DNA of 64,000 nucleotides, from NCBI RefSeq assembly GCF_041260155.1, contig NC_091946.1, positions 38,256,276 through 38,320,275 on the forward strand, given 5' to 3'. Below are positions 60,901 through 64,000 of this stretch, one piece after another (the first letter of the stretch is position 1; each line of letters opens with the position of its first letter). Source of the stretch: Ptychodera flava. Lineage: Eukaryota; Hemichordata; Enteropneusta; Ptychoderidae. Position numbers and translations under genes: made by a program. The notes below the pieces were generated by a model, which saw only the letters and a list, made by a program, of their open reading frames with translations, did no database searches and had not been told where the DNA came from.

Positions 60901-62573
60901 AATGAAAGAAAAACTAACCTGCCAGTTTCCATATAATTGATTAGGAATATTTATATGAGCGACCAAATAGAATATTTAAATTAGCCAGGGTTGGCGTCAT
61001 CCATTCACTGAGTCCTGGATGATTATATCTTAAAGAGGTCTTTTCGGAACATTAATACGACCTCGAATCCTAATAATGTCCTTAATATGGTTTTATTTCA
61101 AAAAAATTGTCGTTTCGAGAAAAACGACTAAAGGATTATTCCACACAAAGGTTCAGAACACAATTTTAATAGCAAGGTTTAATAATTAAATACAAGACGT
61201 AAGAACGATGAAACGAAACTGGTCCTAAAGGCTCCTTTGCAGTGGTACAAAGCAACACTATGTCAACATATACAAACGGTCCACATGTATGTCACACTCG
61301 GTACGACTATCGGGTAAAAGTTAACAACGATTACTCGAATGGAAGGAAAATACATTTCGCTGTAAAACCCAAATTATTTTAAAGGGAGGTGGTCGTCGGA
61401 ACACTGCTCAACGGTTGCCAGAGACCCCGATAACTGATGTAAACACTTTATCTAGGGTACGTTGGCGATTGATGAAAGTTGAAATTTAAATGTTGCAGCT
61501 ATGTTGACTTAACGCACCTGGATATCATACATGAAATACACTATTTGTAAACGAGAAAGTCGCACATGCACAGGCCGACGACCTCCTTCCCTTTTAAACT
61601 TATGAACCTTTTCGCAGACTCTATGAACAGCTTAGTTTTCAGGTGTTCGAAATACACTCTGTAAATAAATATTTCCGTATCTACTTGGTCATTTCTGAAT
61701 GTAAGTCCTACCACAATTGTGTTCGTCTTCTCCTTCATAACAGTCTTCTTTACCATCACAAGCGTAGTCGTCATCGATGCAAAATCCCCATTGACTGCCA
61801 CTTCCACACTTGAACTGACCATTACCACATTGCTCTGCAACAAGTTTTACAAAATAATGTTATCAGAAGATTACAAAGGCATGTTCTTCAAAGTGACTCA
61901 TGTCAGCGACTCAATGACAGGATTTCCAGCATCATCACCCGCCAGGTAAAAACCGCAAAAGTTTTGGACAACATACATCTCGAGATACTTTGGATCAAAA
62001 TACAATATCTGGTCTATGTCAACAAATATGGAATAAGAGTTGAGACAAACACTCTGTCTGTATGTTTGCCAGGATGATGGAAACGACATTGTACTTATGA
62101 GTCTCACTAAAAGATCTCCAGAGTTACAGCTACTACAGCTACTTCAATCATAGACCCTCGAGAGTGAAAGTCTATGCTTCGATAGAGTATAGAACTGGAT
62201 ACAATAGGGTAGATATTTTGGATGACAAGTAATTTCCCAATGCTTGTCTTATCTCTGGTCCCTTTGTTCACTTCTCTGCCTCATAAATTCTTGTGGCCGT
62301 TAATTCCTTAGTCTGTCATCCAAGTAACCCTTGCCCTGGGTCGGAAATTCATAATTAATAAAGAAGTTGCAAGACAATGACGTCACATCAATCCGATTGA
62401 AAACAACACAGTTGTCAAAGTTTACATAACTGAATAGAGTAACACATATTTACTATAGGTACAATTGCGTTCGTCGCTCATGTCAAGACAATGATTGATA
62501 CCGTCACAGACAAGATACTTCCTGACGCAATATGTACCACTTCCGCATTGGAAGTCCTCTTCAGAACACGGAC
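33002..62573 (-). CDS. Mosaic DEG/ENaC channel with LDLa, fucolectin and PAN modules (5' incomplete)
   Basis: Twenty-two exons on the minus strand, all with AG/GT borders and matching phases, give 3467 nt: a partial codon, 1154 residues and a stop. Order: LDLa, LDLa, LDLa, three fucolectin-type domains (two exons each), PAN/apple, LDLa, then a DEG/ENaC finger, palm and thumb, TM2 and a short cytosolic tail. The first 11 exons in view are phase 1-1 modules or module halves. Exon 12 carries the phase-1 frame straight from the last LDLa into the channel domain, with no stop, start or TM1 between. TM1 and the N-terminus must lie beyond 64000 or be absent. The role is probably a Na+-selective, amiloride-class channel subunit at the plasma membrane, gated or tethered by extracellular ligands. 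It could instead be two genes joined by my model. That would require a missed TM1 exon between 50933 and 51720, where I found none. Confidence 0.8.
33625..33935. repeat. Compound tetranucleotide microsatellite
   Basis: GATA, GATG, GTAG, GATG again, GACG, GATA and GA runs in succession, inside the intron between channel exons 20 and 21. Reading frames of up to 192 codons on the minus strand here are artefacts of the period-4 repeat, except for the last 25 codons, which are channel exon 21. Confidence 0.95.
35158..36229 (-). CDS. Channel gene exons 18-19: distal cysteine-rich DEG/ENaC region
   Basis: Exons 36157-36229 and 35158-35215. The joined product reads LPCDCRQPCHERQFSLTMSQ, matching the family's C.C..PC.E..Y..S.S signature, followed by SLWPSDVFL. 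Phases fit exons 17 and 20 exactly. Confidence 0.88.
35925..36110 (+). repeat. Dispersed repeat 'GGACCCC', copy C
   Basis: GTTGTCAGGGACCCCAACGA...GGTACGTTGGCGATTAATG matches 2638-2890, with deletions. It lies in the intron between channel exons 18 and 19. Confidence 0.65.
36912..37270 (+). mobile_element. MITE, TTAAGGTAG family, copy 2
   Basis: TTAAGGTGGCATGCGCCTCG...GGCGCTTCTATCTTAA, collinear with 6000-6357. It ends 80 bp from the donor of channel exon 17. Confidence 0.75.
37350..38525 (-). CDS. Channel gene exons 15-17: central DEG/ENaC ectodomain
   Basis: Exons 38356-38525, 38043-38144 and 37350-37455. GLLLTLFTEQEEY, GVRVIIAPADLAPMPQLNGF and TPGSVTSIAIREE match the palm/beta-ball region. 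YPPWGNCT, KYSVQACESECV and YCGCTD match the thumb cysteines. The exon 15 donor (AGT|GTTTCT) is weak. The acceptor of exon 15 lies only a few bases from a long (TA)n tract bordering the palindromic element. Confidence 0.85.
38531..38602. repeat. (TA)n microsatellite at left edge of the palindromic element
   Basis: A TA run directly next to the acceptor of channel exon 15 and directly outside the left arm of the palindromic element. A matching run borders the right arm. Confidence 0.9.
39081..39346. mobile_element. MITE with TTA duplication, Harbinger-like
   Basis: Inverted ends of about 33 bp (GGCCAAAGTAATTAAATTCT at the left) flank 266 bp. The other arm of the palindrome shows the empty site CTCGCTCATTACCAAACG; here TTA occurs on both sides. 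A 3-bp TWA duplication is typical of PIF/Harbinger. Confidence 0.8.
39660..40620. repeat. Subterminal ATGCAAATGAGGAG repeats of the palindromic element
   Basis: Units of about 50 bp of the type TATGCAAATGAGGAGT...TTCTGGTGCGGAAAAAA recur at 39660-39790 and 40430-40620, split by the 39808-40426 insertion. The inverse copies lie at about 44830-45120. Each unit contains an ATGCAAAT octamer. Confidence 0.75.
39808..40426. mobile_element. Non-autonomous DNA element with AAACA duplication
   Basis: Ends CACAGTAC...GTACTGTG, with further imperfect inverted similarity (ACCCACAATTC / GAATTATGGG). AAACA flanks both sides, and the paired arm reads straight through (GCGACAAAACAGTAAGC). 619 bp, no coding sequence. 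Confidence 0.7.
41547..41893 (-). mobile_element. MITE, TTAAGGTAG family, copy 3
   Basis: An inverted copy relative to 6000-6357 (GAAATGCATACTACCTTAA at the right end). It lies in the spacer between the two arms of the palindromic element. Confidence 0.7.
42534..44612. mobile_element. 2.1-kb non-autonomous element with TTA duplication
   Basis: The ends AGGGGAGAACCATTTGATTT and, inverted, AGGGGTACACCATTTGATTT continue into G8-9 TATGGAGGA. Long T-runs recur next to both ends. The interior holds about three copies of a GAGAGCACGAGAGGG...GGTGCAATCTGAGAG unit. The left palindrome arm shows the uninterrupted site (CTCTTTTTAATGGGCTCAAA), so the insertion and its TTA duplication are supported. Short frames inside have no transposase signature. 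Confidence 0.75.
45867..45943. repeat. (TA)n microsatellite at right edge of the palindromic element
   Basis: An almost pure TA run of about 75 bp. Confidence 0.95.
46004..46527. mobile_element. Near-perfect palindrome, 257-bp arms
   Basis: The left arm (46004-46261) and right arm (46271-46527) are almost identical inverted copies around a 9-bp loop. The outer ends are TACAATAAATATGAG and its complement, bordered by TA-rich DNA. Frames on both strands merely mirror each other. This is probably a young foldback element. Confidence 0.85.
46570..48030 (+). pseudogene. 5'-truncated CR1/jockey-type LINE with (ATAC)n tail
   Basis: RT palm onwards: YLNFSKAFDKVPHDKLL, SGVPQGSILGP, FLLYVNDM and LFADDSKCF (catalytic ADD), then IQRAATRYILN and LWNNLPATIRT near the C-terminus. 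A stop near 46730 and frameshifts near 46840 and 47130 kill it. The 3' end runs into AATAAAAATAAAAA and a pure ATAC repeat (47966-48028). It lies in sense orientation to the plus strand, inside the 11.3-kb channel intron. Confidence 0.9.
48285..48915 (+). repeat. Repeat family R, copy 2
   Basis: Begins TTAAAGAGGTACTCCCAATT and is collinear with 12375-13062 but lacks the TTAA MITE. It ends in a palindrome, GTGTGGTATGCGCGCATACC. Confidence 0.75.
48920..49830. other. Remainder of the large channel intron
   Basis: No exon or repeat family was recognised. Short frames on both strands are not supported by splice context. Confidence 0.4.
49836..50932 (-). CDS. Channel gene exons 12-14: proximal DEG/ENaC ectodomain
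   Basis: Exons 50813-50932, 50461-50764 and 49836-49930. ELGHQSRDFILKCSYHG followed by TRCNAS and DFHTFQDEKYGNCFTFN match the conserved DEG/ENaC stretch (GH...D.LL.C.F.G..C then ...YGNCYTFN). No FPAVTICN or TM1 precedes it. The acceptor of exon 12 (GCTTTCAAG|CA) is the least certain splice site. A later acceptor at 50895 is possible but breaks phase with exon 11. Confidence 0.82.
50408..50503. repeat. 54-bp tandem duplication across the exon 13 donor
   Basis: CATTGCATCTTGTGCCATGA occurs at 50411 and 50465. The second copy contains the end of channel exon 13 and its working donor (GCAAG|GTGAG on the minus strand). In the first copy the donor GT is lost (GCTAGATGAG), so only the upstream donor can work. 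Confidence 0.8.
51721..51861 (-). CDS. Channel gene exon 11: LDLa module 4
   Basis: 47 codons: SCPEGYFQCDSGEC, YRVCDIIPQCVDGSDERNC, then SRG at the junction. Strong acceptor (TTTTTTGCCATTAG) and donor (GTAAGT), phase 1-1. It is the last module before the channel domain. Confidence 0.9.
52116..52403 (-). CDS. Channel gene exon 10: PAN/apple domain
   Basis: 96 codons, phase 1-1. The Cys pattern DQCAYECLMTRDISCLSFNY...RICLLL is that of PAN/apple modules, which mediate protein-protein or protein-carbohydrate contacts. Acceptor TTTCCACAG, donor GGAC|GTAAGT. Confidence 0.82.
52885..53638 (-). CDS. Channel gene exons 8-9: fucolectin-type domain 3
   Basis: Exons 53411-53638 and 52885-53097. Motifs are VALMKPAEQVS, SKAVDG, EPWWRVDLLKDY and INRDDCC, then FRVGSSLE, PKCGRP, PLIGRYVTAQL and MNFCELEV. 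The split site matches domains 1 and 2, so the three domains arose by duplication of a two-exon unit. Confidence 0.88.
54139..57700 (-). pseudogene. Decayed LINE (endonuclease to RT) with (AAAT)n tail
   Basis: On the minus strand, IGLSDHYPIICVSKMN near 57.5 kb is the end of an APE endonuclease. FVKAFDLVDHRTLLRKF (about 55.4 kb) and LDMYADDQTLLTS (about 55.18 kb) are RT motifs A and C. VGLTLDNFISWGKHID (about 54.95 kb) and LHLRKVLYYGLIQS are thumb sequence. It ends at an ATTT run (54139-54170, plus strand), the poly-repeat tail of the element. Stops and frameshifts are throughout. It lies in the same transcriptional sense as the channel gene, in the intron between exons 7 and 8. Confidence 0.82.
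56850..57430 (+). other. Unidentified insertion within the LINE remnant
   Basis: It contains an open frame (56881-57132) with no family I recognise, and ends in an AATAAAAGATAAAAAAAGG tract like a retroposed tail. It separates LINE endonuclease and RT sequence. Whether it is a retropseudogene or another element cannot be told by eye. Confidence 0.35.
57783..58493 (+). pseudogene. Internally deleted Penelope-like element
   Basis: The N-terminal Penelope domain DKYVVVPADKAANN, ECLIDELG and PSLYWIPKLHKTP (57783-58079) passes through a stop into KARFIAGSSKCSTTELSK and INQMWILKKL (to about 58250). It then jumps directly to the 3'-end segment shared with 4709-4893 and 10902-11073. The RT core and GIY-YIG domain are deleted. 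Confidence 0.85.
59065..59654 (-). CDS. Channel gene exons 6-7: fucolectin-type domain 2
   Basis: Exons 59433-59654 and 59065-59304. Motifs are AALRMTAEQSS, ARLAVDG, EPWWRVDLGKNY and VTIANRQDCC, then ICGVITY, PLIGRYVSIQL and LNLCEVEL. The motif set of a sugar-binding FTP domain is complete. Phases 1-1 throughout. A 5.4-kb intron full of LINE and Penelope remnants follows. Confidence 0.87.
59806..60389 (-). CDS. Channel gene exons 4-5: fucolectin-type domain 1
   Basis: Exons 60159-60389 and 59806-60012. The N-terminal half reads NLALGKQTTQSS, EKAVDG and EPWWAVDLGDSY; the C-terminal half DKCGTRIF, PSIGRNVLVI and LRLCEVEV. These are marks of the eel-fucolectin/tachylectin-4/pentraxin (FTP, F5/8C-like) fold, which binds fucose with Ca2+. 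Unlike domains 2 and 3 it lacks the DCC cysteine pair at the end of the first half (RQEMTDIEYGG instead), so one disulfide is missing. Confidence 0.82.
60750..60866 (-). CDS. Channel gene exon 3: LDLa module 3
   Basis: 39 codons: DCSQSEFQCGFSKRC, YTCDGVMDCPDRSDES, ending TDIC. A canonical SDE motif is present. Phase 1-1, donor TGCA|GTGAGT. Confidence 0.87.
61395..61600 (+). repeat. Dispersed repeat 'GGACCCC', copy D
   Basis: CTGCTCAACGGTTGCCAGAG...GGTACGTTGGCGATTGATGA. It lies in the intron between LDLa exons 2 and 3 of the channel gene. Confidence 0.65.
61712..61834 (-). CDS. Channel gene exon 2: LDLa module 2
   Basis: 41 codons: QCGNGQFKCGSG, FCIDDDYAC, DCYEGEDEHNC. The usual SDE acidic triplet is EDE. 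Phase 1-1, acceptor TTGCAG, donor GTAGGA. Confidence 0.85.
62454..62573 (-). CDS. Channel gene exon 1 in view: LDLa module 1
   Basis: 40 codons with six Cys in LDL-receptor class A order (CSEEDFQC, CVRKYLVC, HCLDMSDERNC). The acidic DMSDE is the Ca2+ cage. Acceptor CACAG|GT, donor TATA|GTAAAT, phase 1-1. It is the most upstream exon I can place. The 1.4 kb towards the window end shows no further module. Confidence 0.85.
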
Positions 62574-62599
62574 CTGTGTGGAATGCAAATGATTACATA

Positions 62600-64000
62600 C
62601 TTGCTGAAGAGTTCAAGTAATTACAGTGCTGTGCTATAACACGGTCAGCAAACGAACAGTGTACAATAATCGAGTCGGTGGTAAAAATGGAAGAACAAAT
62701 AACTCAAAAATCACGAAATAACAATAGAAATGTTTCATGAAGAAGCGCCCCATATGGGGACATGTGAGCTAGGGATTTATAATATTTCAAAACCGAGACA
62801 CTGCTATAAGTTGCTATCATTTAAAAGAGACAGACTTTCAATAATAGGGTAGAAAAGGTGACATTTTAAATATAGAATATTTTGTGACTATATCATATTA
62901 AAGGCCCAATAGCTGTTTCTTTTAGCGTTATTTTTGTGATTCTGCTTACAAACTAATGCAAGTGTGGGAATATACTCATTGAGGGGTGTTTATAAAAGTA
63001 TAATAAACTGTCCACTTGGACTGAATGTGCAATTTATTTTAAGCAAGATAAATAATAAACGTTTGCCCAACCGTAAATGGCGCCCTAATGCAAACAAAGA
63101 AAAAAACTGTACGTCGTACATATATGCATTGGAATCTTCACAGAAACATCAAGGTAGTCCAAAATAAGGCATAGTGCTGAATAATTTCCACGGGGACATC
63201 ATATGCTTTGATTTCTTTGTAATATTACCAGTTTTTAAATATTGCGGGAAATCAAAATACGGTTAAAATTTAAATTTACTTGTCCAATTTTTTAGTAGTA
63301 AAAGACTATATCCTTTAACTTTGTGGAATTTAAAGAAAACTAGAGAAAATAGGAAGCCTTTTTCAGGTCAACAAATTTTAAGAGTTACAGCTCCAGGGGT
63401 TTTAATTTCATACAAAGAAAAAGGGCCTTATTTTAGGAGTTTAATGTACCCACCTAACATACAGCAACACCATACATATTTGAAAGCTTATTATCTCTAC
63501 TTCAATAAAATTGACAATGTTGAGCTATCAAGTAAGGCCGTACCCCTTAATTTGCATAATTTACACGGGTAAGCAATTTGCAGCATGTAAAATACAACAT
63601 TGATATTCACAGAGAATATTAAAATTTATTTTGCTTAAATATTTTCATATTAATATTGAAAAAATTATTTTCCTGTTTTGAATAACGGTATTTTAAAAAG
63701 TGTAACACAAGTATCAATGCAACCTCAAGCATTATGATGTGCAAAAAATGCACAGAACATGGGGAACAAACAGCTGAAATGAGTTCTGAAAATAAATATT
63801 TTTTGTTTAATGTATGTTTCAAATTATATGAGCACGTCGTTTACTTTGCAATATAATCCGATGCCGAGGTCTAGGTATTATAGGTGAGAGGCTGTTTCTC
63901 AAAACATCCCTTATGTTTGGAGTGTAATATACCCATTCACAGCATATTAAAACCGTTTAATGTTACTCAAGAATACCAACATTTTCTAGTAATGTTGTAA
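62600..64000. other. Upstream part of the channel gene, no exon recognised
   Basis: I looked on the minus strand for a further LDLa, a TM1 segment or the FPAVTICN motif and found none. The hydrophobic frame at 63619-63822 has no splice context and no DEG/ENaC features. This is probably intron. Confidence 0.45.

Noticed and set aside
63619..63822. Hydrophobic minus-strand frame as the missing TM1 of the channel
   Set aside because: No flanking splice sites of the right phase, and no DEG/ENaC pre-TM1 or FPAVTICN motif.

Overview
The window is animal genomic DNA: intron-rich genes with consensus splice sites, AT-rich spacers, microsatellites and many nested transposable elements. C-type lectins, fucolectin (FTP/F5-8C-like) modules, LDLa and PAN modules, Penelope-like retroelements and very large foldback elements together suggest an invertebrate deuterostome (amphioxus, hemichordate or echinoderm grade). 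That placement is inference; no single sequence here fixes the species.

Layout. (1) 1-3960 and 25921-29898 are two copies of one segmental duplication, about 26 kb apart. Each carries a complete five-coding-exon gene for a small secreted C-type lectin (192 and 193 aa). (2) 4.0-25.9 kb between them holds no recognisable host gene. It contains a decayed non-LTR retrotransposon (7.9-15.7 kb) cut open by a tRNA-derived SINE, a tandem-repeat element and a Penelope-like element; several hairpin MITEs; and a 5-kb foldback element (19.84-24.89 kb) made of about 23 copies of a 177-bp monomer in two opposed blocks. (3) 29.9-33.0 kb is spacer with LINE debris. (4) 33.0-62.6 kb, minus strand, is one large gene. 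I could assemble 22 exons (3467 nt, no phase conflict, 1154 complete codons plus stop) encoding LDLa x3 - fucolectin x3 - PAN/apple - LDLa - DEG/ENaC extracellular region - pore helix TM2. Its 5' end, including any TM1, lies beyond the window. (5) Its introns hold most of the remaining repeats: a 7.3-kb palindromic element with three younger insertions, a 0.5-kb near-perfect palindrome, two LINE remnants and a Penelope remnant.

Biology. The lectins look like secreted Ca2+-dependent sugar binders (EPN plus WDD motifs). They differ far more in the carbohydrate-recognition exon than in their introns. The large gene appears to be a DEG/ENaC-type cation channel subunit with about 700 residues of glycan- and protein-binding modules next to the channel domain, consistent with a channel whose gating or placement depends on an extracellular ligand or matrix. 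This architecture is the strongest candidate in the window for something new. I know of no precedent, but could not run a domain-architecture search.

All coordinates, splice sites and alignments were worked out by eye.
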